From: Chondrosia reniformis
Lineage: Eukaryota > Porifera > Demospongiae > Chondrillida > Chondrillidae
Reading direction: 5' to 3'
Assembly: GCA_947172415.1 (NCBI GenBank)
Contig: OX359201.1
Span: forward strand, 5,878,501-5,942,500
DNA: 64,000 nucleotides
The translations under genes were made by a program, and so were the position numbers. Shown piece after piece: positions 1-13,195 of this stretch (positions within the stretch are counted from its first letter, which is position 1; every line of letters starts with the position of its first letter). The notes beneath the pieces were generated by a model. The model was not told the origin of the DNA. It saw nothing but the letters and a program-made list of their open reading frames with translations, and ran no database searches.

Positions 1-3000
1 AGTTTTTTCCAAGGACGGATGATCCCTTGGAAGAGGCACAAAAGATTGGGCGACCTTGGAGAGCAAGAGAATTGCGACATAAAAGCAATGCAGATCTACA
101 CAAGTTATGGTACGGCTGGCCTTATGTACATTCCAGTTATGACATCATAGTTTTGTGGTATACGCACATATTAAACCCGGCCCTCTTTAGAGTAAGCTAG
201 TATTATACAGGCTATCACGTGACATATAAGTAATCTACTGTTTTGTGAGACCATATATTATGCACCTATCAATGTATAGCCCCACTTCCACCACTGGGAC
301 AAGGTAGGGCGCCAGGTGGGAATTGGACAACCTCAGGTGTCAAATGCGCTTGTGAACTTCCCTATTATGAGAAGGAGATGGACATAGTAAGGGATTTGAA
401 CACTTAGACCACACGCTAGAAATCTAGCGATCTACAATCATGTCAAAATCCCCATTATTGGGGCAAAGTTTCAGGTCGATTCCCCCTTTCACCCATTACC
501 CCTTCTTGGGAGAAGGGTAATGGGTCCATACATTGATAGGTGCATTATTATAGGACCACTTTAAAGTGTATCTCTTTAGGCATAATCATGTATTAAGAAT
601 ATCCATAATTGTATACACAAGGAAGAGGTCTATTCTAAATTTACTTAAAAACATAGATATGGCAGTGTCAAGTTTGCCTTGGTTTATTATTGGGCTGGCT
701 CATCTTTCACTGCCTGAAGGGGTGTTGGATGAAATGCTCTGGAACACAAGGCATTGTAATTATGAGAGTCTCTATACGACTATGGATTAACTACTCCCGG
801 CTGTGGTGATACTGATTGGCACAGTTAGAAGAACCCACCCACTTCCATCCATTTCTCTAGGACCCACCCACTTCCATCCATTTCTCTAGGACCCACCCAC
901 TTCCGTCCATTCCTCTAGGACCCACCCACTTCCATCCATTCCTCTAGGACCCACCCACTTCCATCCATTCCTCTAGGACCCACCCACTTCCATCCATTCC
1001 TCTAGGACCCACCCACTTCCGTCCATTTCTCTAGGACCCACCCACTTCCGTCCATTCCTCTAGGACCCACCCACTTCCATCCATTTCTCTAGGACCCACC
1101 CACTTCCATCCATTTCTCTAGGACCCACCCACTTCCATCCATTTCTCTAGGACCCACCCACTTCCGTCCATTTCTCTAGGACCCACCCACTTCCGTCCAT
1201 TTCTCTAGGACCCACCCACTTCCGTCCATTTCTCTAGGACCCACCCACTTCCATCCATTTCTCTAGGACCCACCCACTTCCACCCATTTCTCTAGGACCC
1301 ACCCACTTCCATCCATTTCTCTAGGACACACCCACTTCCATCCATTTCTCTAGGACCCACCCACTTCCGTCCATTTCTCTAGGACACACCCACTTCCACC
1401 CATTTCTCTAGGACCCACCCACTTCCATCCATTTCTCTAGGACCCACCCACTTCCGTCCATTTCTCTAGGACCCACCCACTTCCGTCCATTTCTCTAGGA
1501 CCCACCCACTTCCGTCCATTCCTCTAGGACCCACCCACTTCCGTCCATTCCTCTAGGACCCACCCACTTCCGTCCATTCCTCTAGGACCCACCCACTTCC
1601 ATCCATTCCTCTAGGACCCACCCACTTCCATCCATTCCTCTAGGACCCACCCACTTCCATCCATTTCTCTAGGACCCACCCACTTCCGTCCATTTCTCTA
1701 GGACCCACCCACTTCCACCCATTTCTCTAGGACCCACCCACTTCCACCCATTTCTCTAGGACCCACCCACTTCCACCCATTTCTCTAGGACCCACCCACT
1801 TCCACCCATTTCTCTAGGACCCACCCACTTCCACCCATTTCTCTAGGACCCACCCACTTCCACCCATTTCTCTGGGACCCACCCACTTCCATCCATTTCT
1901 CTGGGACCCACCCACTTCTGTCCATTTCTCTAGGACCCACCCACTTCCATCCATTCCTCTAGGACCCACCCACTTCCATCCATTTCTCTGGGACCCACCC
2001 ACTTCCATCCATTTCTCTGGGACCCACCCACTTCCATCCATTTCTCTGGGACTCACCCACTTCCATCCATTCCTCTGGGACCCACCCACTTCCATCCATT
2101 CCTCTAGGACCCACCCACTTCCATCCATTCCTCTAGGACCCACCCACTTCCATCCATTTCTCTAGGACCCACCCACTTCCATCCATTTCTCTAGGACCCA
2201 CCCACTTCCATCCATTCCTCTAGGACCCACCCACTTCCATCCATTCTTCACTTTGTGCAATCTCACAAGGTCTATGGTTACTTCTTTAGTTTTCTGATTG
2301 TCTTTGGCTTCAGATGTGTCAGCTGTTGAATTCATGCATAAGTTAAGTCACCTTTTCACTGCTTCCTTTGCTTCCTCATTCCGCCAACCCATTTCTCTTC
2401 TTTTGCATGTTTTTATAGTTTGCATTTGAAACTTCTCAATGAGGTGCAAGTAATGGTTAGATTATGGTTGATTGAGCAATGTAGTTAGGAATTAAAGAGA
2501 TAATCACACCACAAGTATGAAAAATAAGAAATAAGAAACAACAAGATCAGTTGCTAGGATACCTAGAGCCACCAAACAGTCATTAACCCTCTACCGCTAA
2601 AATACAGCTATTACAGGGATACTTAGGTCATATTAATCCCCTTTGACTAACAGTTTCTTCACAGTTTTTGTGAGCTCTTTCTCATAATCATCTTTTCAAG
2701 TATCTTATAAAATCCTTTAAAGTCACTTCACAGTTGTGACTTATCATACTCCTTGCTAAAGACTTATCACACATACAATATTAAACTCCTCACCAAGTTG
2801 CTAATCCTATTTTGAATGTCTTGTAGACATTTTGGTAAGTTTATATTACCACATTTGTACTAACTGGGAAGAGAGAGAAAGTGGAACAAGAAACTGTACA
2901 CTCGTACATAGGTTTACATGTACCTCTTATGTATAGGAGAATGGTGTTCTAAATGACTTGTGTTGCTATGAGCAACAGAATGACATACTATGTCAATTAT

Positions 3001-5271
3001 TTAAATATGGCAAAATAATCACCTAAGATTGTTGATTGTCTCGGTTCAAAAAGCCCACAGTGGAGTGAAGCAATAATTTGCCATCACTTGGAATCTCTCA
3101 GATCATTTCCAGTCCTCCTGATATGTCAACACATGTGATGCTGACACCAGTCGTTATCACTTCCTCCCACTAGAGGGGCGTGGTTTGGCTGGTAATAGCT
3201 GTTCCATGACCCAAATGTGTGGCGGCGGGTCTGTTCCAAATATGGTCACTTGTTTATGAGAATAACTGATGGAGTAACTTGGTTAATATGCAGCTGGTTC
3301 TAGTGCTCCATGCATGCATCCTGCCTAGCTGAACCAGAGTACAGCTACACAGGATGCATGCATACAAGAGTGGTTCAATAGAGCATACATTGAATAGAGC
3401 CAAATGCTTCTTCCTATTACCTGCCTAACTACTCATCTCTGATCAACCCGAAAATATTCCTACTTTATTTACTAGCACAACTGATGAAGTTGTGAGCTAA
3501 CTGATTGGTTGACTGTAGAGTGGAGGGTATGATATAGAGCAGGTACTCAGTGATATATGATAATTATGTGGCTTTGAAGGTCAGACTGAAGTATGTGGTT
3601 GTTTGTTTTAGGTAGGGTTTGTATGGGATATACTTCATATTTTGACTAGAAGCAAATCTTAAAAACTACTTTTGATACCTATTTATATGTAATAAGGCCA
3701 ACTGTACAACTATAATAATACTACGATCACAGTATCATCAACAAACCTATCTTATCTTAAAGTTTTCCCATTATACGATATATTATTTAACATGAAATGC
3801 ACGGGTAAAAGTGTCCAACGGTATATTATTTCGATTATGCTTAAGTAATACTTGATTATTATCCATTATGGCCTTAGGGGCCAAGTGGAGTGTGGGTTTA
3901 TGAAGACCATCATTAGTAGTTACCTAATGTATGCGGCATACTGGTTCACGGCCACAATATAAACAAAAAACCTTTCCTTATATGGTAGGGGGATGATGGT
4001 GGTGCTCAGTGAATTTAGTTCTGTCTATTGTGATGGAGACTTGACTGAGTAATGTTTAATGTAGTCATTTCATGTAACAGGCAATGATGTGTGAAGTATC
4101 TAATTTAAGTAATTTGTTTTTCCATTTTGTGGGATTATCGGAGCTTATCTAAATCCAGGCTGATCCGGTATTCCTATAGTAATTTATAATTTTCTAATAA
4201 TCTCTAATAATAGTGTTAATGATATTAAACCTTACCTAGGTTTGTCTTGCTGAAGGAGAGAAATATGCTGTTGACAGTCAAACATGAAGCCAACAGAAGA
4301 GGATTCATCATGCCAGCCCCCACCAGGCTAGGCAAGGTCAATATGCTTACATACAGTAAACTTTATTGCTGAATACCCTAGCTAGATATTTCTGTAATGT
4401 ACATATAGAAATGCCTTTATCACTTAAACCCCTATCTAAGGGCATTAACTTTCTCACAATGTACATGAATTTATATTCAAAAAAAGGATTTCCAGGAGAT
4501 GCAATAAGGTATGAACAAGTTTACCGCTCAATAAAAACAATAGGCTGTTTGAACACTTGGTTAATGATGTGTAGAGTGTGTTTATATTATGAAAAATCTA
4601 AGATACCATTTTCCTACATGCTATGCCTATTTCTGTAAAAGAGCCTATAGGGGAACTAAACCTGAAGAGAGCTTTGGATGAAGATACAGGAGTCTTTTAT
4701 TCCTTCTTTTCCCTTCTTTCATCTTCTTCTCCACTGGGTCAGACAGGCGTTTCTGGGAATTCCACCCTTCATCAGTGATTCTGGGAGTCTTTGTCTTTAT
4801 CTTGATCTTCTGTGAATCCTAATCTTAATATTATGAACATCATATTTATTTGACATAATATTGTTATGCATAGCGTATACAAGACATAGGTTCACTACAT
4901 TTATATTTATTTTAAGGTTTAATTGAGAATTTTGAACTTGTAATGTGATGATTGATCGCCTCACTGAAAAGAGACAATATAACACATAATTTTGTGTTAA
5001 TTTTTAAATTTCACAGCAACCCTATTTTCCTTGCTTTACTATCTAGGTTAAAAATTCAATGGCTATGATCAAAGTAGTCATAGGAGAAAGAGTAAGTGTT
5101 AACTCCAGATATTTTTAATTATTGATATATGCTTTTGGAACTGAAACTGATGTTATCTGCGTTTACCTGTTTTTCTCCACCCAGGAACGAGCTTTAAAGT
5201 TCGCAAAGAATCTGTTGAAAAAAGAAGAACAAGAGACAGAGAGTGAAACACCACTTGATAACAAGAAATAG
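1..5271 (+). CDS. MRPL47: Mitochondrial ribosomal protein L47 (uL29m), 5' end outside window
   Basis: Large-subunit mitoribosome protein of the uL29 family. Four exons can be read: up to about 109 (ending NADLHKLW), 4240-4336 (FVLLKERNMLLTVKHEANRR and on to MPAPTRLGK), 5047-5091 (VKNSMAMIKVVIGER) and 5185-5271 (ERALKFAKNLLKKEEQ to stop). Phases join across GT/AG sites. The HKLW-x-VLLKERNMLLT core and the MPxPxRL motif are typical of animal MRPL47. The protein ends soon after this, shorter than I recall for vertebrate MRPL47. The first visible intron (110-4239) is about 4.1 kb, very long for this window, and carries the 29-bp minisatellite. The N-terminus and transit peptide lie upstream of the window. 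Family assignment is firm; exon borders are by eye. Confidence 0.85.
833..2246. repeat. 29-bp minisatellite, about 49 copies
   Basis: Direct tandem array with a 29-bp unit built on acttccatccatttctctag followed by gacccaccc. Copies differ mainly at a few positions (ccatcc/ccgtcc/ccaccc, tttctc/ttcctc, ctagg/ctggg), and the variants are clustered, which points to growth by local block duplication. It lies inside the first visible MRPL47 intron. A 109-residue minus-strand reading frame inside it is an artefact of a repeat without stops. Confidence 0.97.
2247..4239. other. Rest of the long MRPL47 intron, no gene seen
   Basis: AT-rich intronic sequence with no convincing exon on either strand. 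The only structure noted is a short inverted repeat with 14-bp arms (3310-3323 and 3350-3363, atgcatgcatcctg and its complement) around a 26-nt spacer. Confidence 0.6.
4640..4790 (-). repeat. Dispersed repeat family A, copy 1
   Basis: Reverse-complement copy of a roughly 150-200 bp family seen eight times in this window. Diagnostic pieces are cctatagggg-aactaaacct, gagagctttggatgagga, cttcttctccactgg, and gggaattccacccttcatca. It lies in the MRPL47 intron between the exons ending at 4336 and starting at 5047. Confidence 0.8.
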
Positions 5272-5437
5272 GAACTGGACAGATACAACATACAATGCAT
5301 CAAATGAACCTGTAATGTAATATTTCACACGTGACAAGTTTTTATCGTTGTCGAATATATGTGTATATAGCGTTCGTAAATACGGCATTCGGACACAGTC
5401 GGTATATGGATGTCGCAGGTTGTCGTAGTGGCGGAGA

Positions 5438-8400
5438 ATGAATACTGCGAAGGTGGGATTTGCTATAATCCTGACGTGCAGGGAAAATCGCCTAGAGATA
5501 CTATGTGTAAAGCGTGGCCATTCTTCGCCAGCACCGGGAAAATGGAGCTTTCCCGGAGGAAAATTAGGTCAGGGAGAAGGTACAGAGGAGGCCAAGACTA
5601 TAGCACGGGTACGGGCTCAGTGTGGTGGAGGTGAGCCACCTGGACTTCCTCCTCTTATTCACATCATTCGGCTGCTAAATGAAAGTTCTGCCAAGGTACC
5701 ATTAATACATTGCTGCAAACTGATGTGTGTTTTAAAAATTGTTTTTATCGTTGACGAATATATGTGTATATTTCGTATTTGGTAACAGAAGGACACTATA
5801 TTAAATTGCTGCCACTCAGATTAGTATACTATTTCTGCTTTAACTATTAGCTGTGTCAATGAGACAGAAAGTTAACCGGATGAAACAGTGCAATGTGTTG
5901 GTTTTAAGGGGTCTCAATAAAAGAATCGAAACTGAGGGAATTATTACTAATATTCCCGACGCTATATATGCTATTCGCAAATTACCAGCCGTATACAGTG
6001 TAAGCAAGTATATACGTACGTATACTTGCTTATATTAGTTTTTCTAACCATATGACTTTCAATATTGAGCAGTGTTGTGTTGGTAAACTGAAGAGGTGGA
6101 AAACTGTTTTTTTTAGGTAATTTGTTTTGAAATATCTGATCTTGTAGTTTCCTGTACTTTTAAGCCAATTTTTATACATATATATTTATACATAAGCATA
6201 ACAGATGTATAGTCGAGTTAAAGGCAGCCCTTAGTTGGATGCGTCTATTGTCGAACCTTCGCAAAGCTGGTTCTGAGCAGACATCATGGCATACCTCAGA
6301 GAGGAGCTCTACAGTCAGATCAGATTATCCAATCTTGTTGTGTCGGTGGATGGGAAAAACCCCTCTGTTGCAGCTTAGGACGTGATACACAGAGAATACT
6401 TTACCACAAATACAGTTGGTTGGTAGGAAGGGTGGAATCCAACCATATATACCTCAGATAAACTGTATCCTTAATGTTCTCTTATGCAGAGTAAAGCCCA
6501 TGTTCTTGATGGGTAATGTGGAAACACCTTTCTCTCCAGCAAGAGACAAAGATCTGATTTGCAGACAAGTCTTCCTTCAGTTTCTGTAGGTCTTCTTTCT
6601 GCCTCCACCATTTCTCCCTCTTTGAGGTATTTCTCCATTCTCTCACTTGCTGCTGAGGTGCTGTATTGGGTACTCTAGTTGACAGTTAAAGCAGCCATGA
6701 CAGATGTTATTCCCTTGGACATTTCAAAGTTTGGGGAGCTCTGGTGACAGGGTTGCATATTCCAATACCACCCATGCAACAGGGAAGGCAAAAATTCAGT
6801 TCCTCATCACCTCATTAATCTGTCTTCCAATCAGTGCTGGGATGAATGACTGCCTAATATCATCTTCCAGAGGTTGCATTAAGTCTGCAATATTGGGGAC
6901 AGTGTGTAGTAGGAAGTTCCCATCTGCTACACGGTCCCTTGGTCAGAGCCGAGTATGTAGCACGGGGTTGACTTGTTGCAATGTCTGAAAACACTTCTCT
7001 ACCTCACTCTTCCATTTCTCAACTTTCTTCCTGACATAGCTCTCAACAGAGGATCTAGTCCCCACAGCAGAGCAAAGATGTCGTTTCCTCTCAGCCGTCA
7101 CATTCAGGCCAGTTACTGAGAATATTTTTCAGCTGCTTCCAGGTGGTGTTCTTTGACTATTAGGATTTTGCTGTGTTGGGATAGTAACCATACTCTGGAC
7201 CAATGGACCTTTACTTTCAAGTCTATATTTATATAATAAAGGGATTAAATGATTGGTTTAGAATGATTTAGATTTAATTGATTATCAGTTACATATCTTT
7301 ATTAAATATAGCCTATAAAATTAGAAGCCAAACTTGATTCCATTATTTGTTAATTATACTTGTTGTAATTACAGGTACTAAACTATAAACATTTGTACAA
7401 TGTTGTAATTTTATGATGGATATATTACCAGTTATATGCTTCATACATATACACATTAATTTTATATTTCCTAGATATTATGCAAAATGCAGCCTAATGT
7501 TTAAGAATAATAACTGTCTCTCTATTGATTTATTTAATCAAGGCAATTTATGAATGCAGTAGCTTCCATGCACGCAATGATTTTGTCATTAATGGGAACC
7601 ACATTAACATTGATGTCTGGACACCCTTGACCATATATGGAGGGATATACTATGTAATAAGAGGTTATATAAAATAGCCATCATTGGGATAGTATTATTG
7701 TTTTCGTGCCATCTAATATGTTTATCTCCTCCTCCTGTCTGAAAAACTTGACATAGGTATAATTGTCATTCCTCAATGTTTTTTTTATTCTCTCCTTCTG
7801 AATAATTAAAATGATAACATATTAACTTTTCTGTAAATTTTGACATAAATTTGAGAAGTCTTGAAGTGTGTGTTGGATGAAATGTAGTCAAGTTTACTTT
7901 CACTCTGTGTTGAAATTTTAATTCAATTTTACTTAATTTCTTTTGAATGTCATATTTATATACTGTACATGTGTGTTTATATGTGTGTGTATTTAATATC
8001 TCTTACATAGCTTAAACAATATAATGAATGTACTATAGAAAACTTGAATTGTATATATACAATATGTATGTAATGTACGTATATGGCATGATTTTGTGCA
8101 CACGGGTAACTGCTAGGATTGTACAGTATATATACACGTACATACAGGCATACATATATATATATTTATATGTATTACAATTGGCATATGTAAAGGTGTA
8201 CTTGCATACTTACATTTGTAACATTTATCAATCTTCTTGCGTAATATTTGGGTTATACCTACATACGTTTATAATTTGCTGTTTAGGGGAAACAACAGAC
8301 AATTTACCATGTGTTTGTACTGGACTGGGATAAGGACACTTCATGGGCCAACTGGAAGCCTAGTATTATTCCTGAAGAAGCTGATGGAGATATTGATGAT

Positions 8401-11400
8401 AGCTCGGTAAACGTCTCATTTGCTGGAGAAGGTCGCAAGGACAATAAAGGATATATGTGGGCAGATCTTGACACATTGCTAAATTTTACAAATCAGCCAA
8501 ACTCAAGCAGTGTGAGTCACCTTATAACGTATTGGGCACATGAATTCACACAAGTTTCATTCCTCAGTTCACTCATCATGCTGTGTTAATTAATTTTGGT
8601 TAGAAGCCTTGCCCTTTTTAGTTCCCCACCCTATGTGGGTAGGATGGAACAACAGTTCATTGTTGCTGAAGTTGATCCATTTACAAACAAGTTATATTAA
8701 TTCATTAAACCCTGATTAGATTAATGTCATGGATCATCTAGCGCTCTGTAATATTGTTTTTTCTTGTATATAGATTGCAATAGATAGCAAGGGTGGTACG
8801 CTGCATCCAGGTATGGTAAAATGGCTACAGAATCATGGAGCCTATGTAATGAGGACCCTTATCTCACGGTCTCCAACAACAGGTGCTGATGTGGTTGATG
8901 CCAGCTCAACTCAAAGTACCACAGGAATCAGAAGTTCAGAAACTAAAAGTCCACCAGACCCTAATTCAAAGTGGCTTCCTGCTGGTGCCAGACCTTCTGT
9001 TGTCATGACTCCCGCTGTATTTCAACCCATTTCAATGATGCAGCAGATCACTCCAATGAGCGTACAGAATGTTCCAATTTACCCCATTCCTTCTTCTGTA
9101 ATGTATGGACAGCCACCACGAAGTGTGTACCAATCTTTCTTGGTTAAGCAAGCTGCAGATAAAGTGACCCAATCTCATCACCAGCCAAGGCATATCATTT
9201 GCCAGTACTTCTTGAAAGGCTCATGCAAGTTTGGGGGGACATGTAGATATCTTCACCCCAGTATTTCGCAAGGATCCTTCCTTCCATCACCTCTGAACAG
9301 TCCAGCCCCTCCCACTGCTCCTCCCACTACCATTCTTCCTTCCCTGCCTACTACACAGGCATTACCACCTGTTTACCACCAGGTCCAGGTCTCACCCAGT
9401 CTGACTTTACAGCCTGAGCTTCACTCTGCCACTCATGGAATTTTTAGCTCATTACCTTCTCCGACGCAGCCAATTTCTCAGTCAGTATCAACAAGCCATT
9501 TTTTTGATCTAAAATTTGATCTTATCTGCCAAATTAATACCCTGCCCCACGATACCAGTACCAGCCACCCTGAAAGGTCCTCCTTGTTTGATTACATGGT
9601 GCTGCAAGGCAAAATGCTCTATCTAGCTAAAGACCGAGTTATCCAAAACTATAAAGTTATATTTTCGGAAGAATCGTTAGATCAAATCCATCCTGAAGAT
9701 GCCTTTAGTTATGTTGGTAAAGTTGACCTTCAATCACTTAATGTTTCTGAGAGTGACTCTGTATCCAGTTTGTACTCCCCTGTTGACTCAAACAGCATGA
9801 TATGGATGGGAACAAGTCATGGGAGCATCTTGAGATATGACTTTGTCAATCAGAAGATGTTGAAAATTCTAAATGGACAGGTAAGAACTGATGTGACTTC
9901 ACTTATTTAAGTACAGGGAAGCATGCAACAGTGCGTTAGTTCTTGTGCGTAGCTTGTGGAAGTCTTTAAGTAATTGGGGTCAGTGTTTCAAGGAGCGTCT
10001 TTGTTTTCTGTATGGGTTGGGAGTATGACGAAGAATGTTCCAGAAGGTACCTTTTGTTATGAGGATAACATTCCATATGTTGTGAAAATGAATTTCAACA
10101 GATAGGCTAGCATTGGGGGAGCCGCTGAGGTTGAACTTTAGCCCCACACTTACTGATTAAATTATAAAGTTATTCTAAATATGGACCCCAAACTGTGTAG
10201 AACCACAACCCAGCCCCTCTACATGCACAATTAACATGTACCCTATGAATATGATTAACCCTTGTGGACATACTTGCTATGTTTACTTAAGGAGTATAAT
10301 TCCTTACAGCAAGTCAGCTGTGATTAATTGAATTGAACTGGAGGCCATAGAGTTAGCATTTTATTGTCTTCATCTAAATGATTGCCCAGAGGTTGCATTA
10401 ATCCAATTAAGTAAACACTGGGTTTGCCATTTATAGTATGGAATTTTGTATAGTACATGTGCTGTCTGGCTCAGTGGAGAAGAAGAAAACTCTTGTATCC
10501 TCATCCAAAGCTCTTACTAGGTTTAATTTCCTATAGGCCTTTACTCTAAAGTAGATGTAGCATATAAGAAATGGTGTGTTAGATTATTCATGTATTGTTG
10601 GTCTATATACCTACTCCTACTTCCTTGCCATGTGGTATTCCTTCAGTGCCCACTTGGTTACTTTGTTTACATAAGACTTGTATATATAGATGGCCTAAAA
10701 AGGGGAATGGTATAAAGAATCCCCTTGGATATAGAACTTCAAGCCAGTAGCTCTTAAACTGTTTCAAAGGTAGTGAAGTTTTAACTTTCTTTTTATAGAA
10801 TGAACCAGAAATCACTTCTCTCCTCCATTTTGTGAGTGTGGAAAAGGCTCAAGTCGTAGTCGGCGGCAACAAGGTGGGAGTACTCTTCTGGTTCATGCAA
10901 AGAATGGGGCAAGAATTCTCTGTGCTGCTAACAGAGCAGAAACACCATTCTGCCATCACAGCACTGCAGGTATGTGTGGAAGATTAACAAATTTGATTGA
11001 CTTTATTGTTTACAATTGTATTACACCAAATTGGCCATGCTCTTGAACCTCAAATTTATATTATGTAATTAGTAATGCAGTACAGTATAAAGTGGGCTCA
11101 TGGTACGTATATCTGGACATTTATAACCTACTGGCTTCTGCACTATCACACAGATGTATTATCCCAGTGACTGGGAGCTGGCCTTCCTCACCTGTATTGT
11201 ATAGTTCTGTTACTGGGAGATGTGACTGTGAGACTGTCAAATGATTTTAGATTATAAATAGAAATATGCAAACAAACAGATAAAGCAAGAAAGTTATTGA
11301 TTAATGTTTTATTGCATTAGATTACAGGCGATAAAATCATCTCTTCTAGTTCAGACGGGTGTATCCATTTCTGGAGCATATGCAAACCATTGCCTGTTGG

Positions 11401-11902
11401 GATTGGGAGCTTTCAGATTCCCGGTTGTCACTCTCTCTGTTCTCTATACACTGTGGAGAACTTCTCCCAGCTGATATTCATCACTCTCACAAGGCAGCTT
11501 CAGTTCTTTCAGCTTGCTGCAGTGGAGCAAGAGGGAGATGTCTCCCTTAAGATCCCCCAGGCCTGGGTGTTTGGGAATCCCCCTCGGCTTCTCCCCTACA
11601 AGCTTGGACATGATCCTTCCTCAAGCGACCCGCACAGTGTAAGTGGAGTTGTTTCTGCATGCAGCCTGACTATCCCTGGGACAGGCTCTCTGTTCATTAC
11701 CGGACTGAAGCATGGCCATGTGAAGATCTTCTCTATTCCTCAGTTCATCCTCTCTGCTGATCTGATTTTTGAGGACATGAAGGACCATAATTGCGAGTGC
11801 ATCTCAGCAGCCATGTGCACAGGTGTTTCACAGATATTGACTGACATTGTAGTAGCCACTTTATGGTCTAATGGCATCATCAAACTTTTGAGGGTGTCAT
11901 AA
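5438..11902 (+). CDS. Nudix-like + CCCH zinc finger + WD40 protein
   Basis: Multi-exon gene. The first exon (from 5438) reads like the start of a Nudix fold: KVGFAIILTCRENRLEILCV, then KRGH, then GKWSFPGGKLGQGEGTEEAK. The second half of the Nudix box (REVxEExG) is absent from the exon as read (it continues TIARVRAQCGG to a GTGAGC donor), so the catalytic glutamates are lost or supplied by an exon I could not place between 5.64 and 8.29 kb. Later exons: 8288-8513 (YHVFVLDWDKD, NKGYMWADLDTLL), 8775-9880, 10799-10969 and 11321-11902. The 8775 exon holds one CCCH finger (ICQYFLKGSCKFGGTCRYLH, spacing C-x7-C-x5-C-x3-H) in a P/S/T-rich region, followed by beta-propeller-like sequence. WD40-type segments include IISSSSDGCIHFWSI and SLFITGLKHGHVKIFSIPQF. 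CCCH plus WD40 resembles plant zfwd proteins; the Nudix-like head is unusual. That all parts belong to one transcript is inferred from strand, phase and order. Confidence 0.65.
6230..7160 (-). mobile_element. Decayed retroelement fragment (reverse-transcriptase 3' region)
   Basis: On the minus strand, interrupted frames read LPCCMGGIGICNPVTRAP and, further on, FSVYHVLSCNRGVFPIHRHN followed by DLTVELLSEVCHDV. These match the LPxRLGGLGIxNP and HxLSCxRGGFPSxRHNExRD-LT-x-LLxEVCHDV signatures common after reverse transcriptase domains of animal retroelements. Stops and frameshifts are frequent, so it is dead. It occupies the large intron of the Nudix/CCCH/WD40 gene in antisense. Confidence 0.6.
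7161..8287. other. AT-rich intronic stretch, no gene assigned
   Basis: Low-complexity AT-rich sequence with TATA/TGTA microsatellite-like patches near 7960-8180. It may hide a short exon of the Nudix-like gene, but I could not support one. Confidence 0.4.
10455..10595 (+). repeat. Dispersed repeat family A, copy 2
   Basis: Plus-orientation copy: ctgtctggctcagtggagaa, gaaaactcttgtatcctcat, ccaaagctcttactaggttt, tataggcctttactctaaag and gtagatgtagcatataagaa. It lies in an intron of the Nudix/CCCH/WD40 gene. Confidence 0.8.
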
Positions 11903-12113
11903 TTTTAACCTTCGTTTCCATTAATACATTCCTAGGTCTCATTTTCACGTCTGCTTTTCTTTTTGTGTTATTTATTTATTTATTGATAGGTTTAGACTAT
12001 AACCTTTTTAACTAAGACATGATCGCCATCATATGTGACTTTGTAACATAACTTGTTTTGAAACTGAGTATAATGACTTCAGATAGATGGTGAGTATATT
12101 GCGTAATCCTAAA

Positions 12114-13195
12114 ATGGCTCTTTTAACATTGATAGCGCGGGCCTCGGATGGTCTGCCATTATCTTCTTCTTACCAAGGGGAGACGGTAAGCGTGCGCATT
12201 ATAGGACTTTGTTTAGATGTACTGTATAATAAGGGTGCGGTTTGGTGTAATTATGTTTACCTCGTCCTATCCAATTAGAGTACTGTAGGCGACCTCACTC
12301 AGTTTCAGAATAAGGCCAAAGCGATATTTAAAAGCCTCACTCACCAATCGCCCACAAAGTGCACCATAGAAAGTCCACCTTTGGTATTCCAGTAAGTTTG
12401 CCAGTTCGCCTAATCTTCTCGGAATGTTAATTTAGTAGTGTATTTCTCATAAGGTTTAATATGAGTATATATATTATTACCGACAATATATCTGCGGTTT
12501 TCTTTATTTTTTCCTTTAAAATTTGTGTTCATTTAAGTAAGTTCATTAAATCAATTCTTCTACTAGTTACTATATTGAAGAAGGCATTTGTTATTTATGT
12601 CTTTGTGAGCCCTCCTATCCGACTGGACTTGCCTATGAATACCTTAAAGCTGTGAGCGAAGCCTTCTCTGAACAAGGTCACAAGATATATGAATCTCAGA
12701 GACCATATCACTTCATTGAATTTGGTCAGTTGTGCCTTATGAGTATAGTCTGATGAAATCAGACCCTATTCTTACACAATAATTGTGTAAGAATGGGCTC
12801 TGATTTCATCAGACTGCCTCATGAGTGTTTGCACCATAAACAAAGATGTCTGCTATACCAGAATAATTGTCCCCAATAGGAACTGAGATTGAAAAGCTGA
12901 AAAAGAGCTTCAATGAAAATAGACCTCGATCTCAGTTGTCTCACGTAGCAGGTGAATTGCAGGGAGTACAGCGTATCATGTTTGAGAACATTGATGCAGT
13001 CATAAAGAGAGGGGAAAAACTGGAATGTAAGGACGTTGTCAACTCATCCTATTACATAGATTTGTGGTAGTTACACTAGTGGACATTGTTATGGCAATTT
13101 GTTACATCTTCTGTCCGTTGCGTCAGCCATCTTTGTTTATTCATGTAGTTTTGACAGAGAAGACAGGTAGATTAGCGATGGATTCACAGAAGTAG
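12114..13195 (+). CDS. SEC22: SEC22-like R-SNARE, copy 1, truncated before the membrane anchor
   Basis: Same exons as copy 2: MALLTLIARASDGLPLSSSY, then GDLTQFQNKAKAIFKSL, then YYIEEGICYLCLCEPSYPTG (longin domain), then the start of the SNARE motif (SQLSHVAGELQGVQRIMFEN, IDAVIKRGEKLE). The last exon runs EKTGRLAMDSQK and hits TAG at 13193-13195, created at the duplication breakpoint. The product would lack the end of the SNARE helix and the transmembrane anchor, so it would be soluble and probably unable to drive fusion. Its exons could also splice into copy 2's terminal exon, which would restore a full protein. Copies differ by very few bases, so it is a recent duplicate or an assembly artefact. 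Confidence 0.8.
12747..12815. repeat. Near-perfect hairpin (MITE-like) in SEC22 copy 1 intron
   Basis: The arm agtctgatgaaatcagaccc-tattcttacacaat (12747-12780) is followed at once by its reverse complement, with one imperfect position and almost no loop. It is too long and regular for chance and looks like a short foldback element. The duplicate lies at 14064-14132. Confidence 0.85.

Noticed and set aside
1814-2143. 109-residue W/G-rich frame on the minus strand
   Set aside because: Lies fully in the 29-bp minisatellite.
833-2246. CRISPR-like array
   Set aside because: Units are contiguous with no unique spacers, and the genome is eukaryotic.
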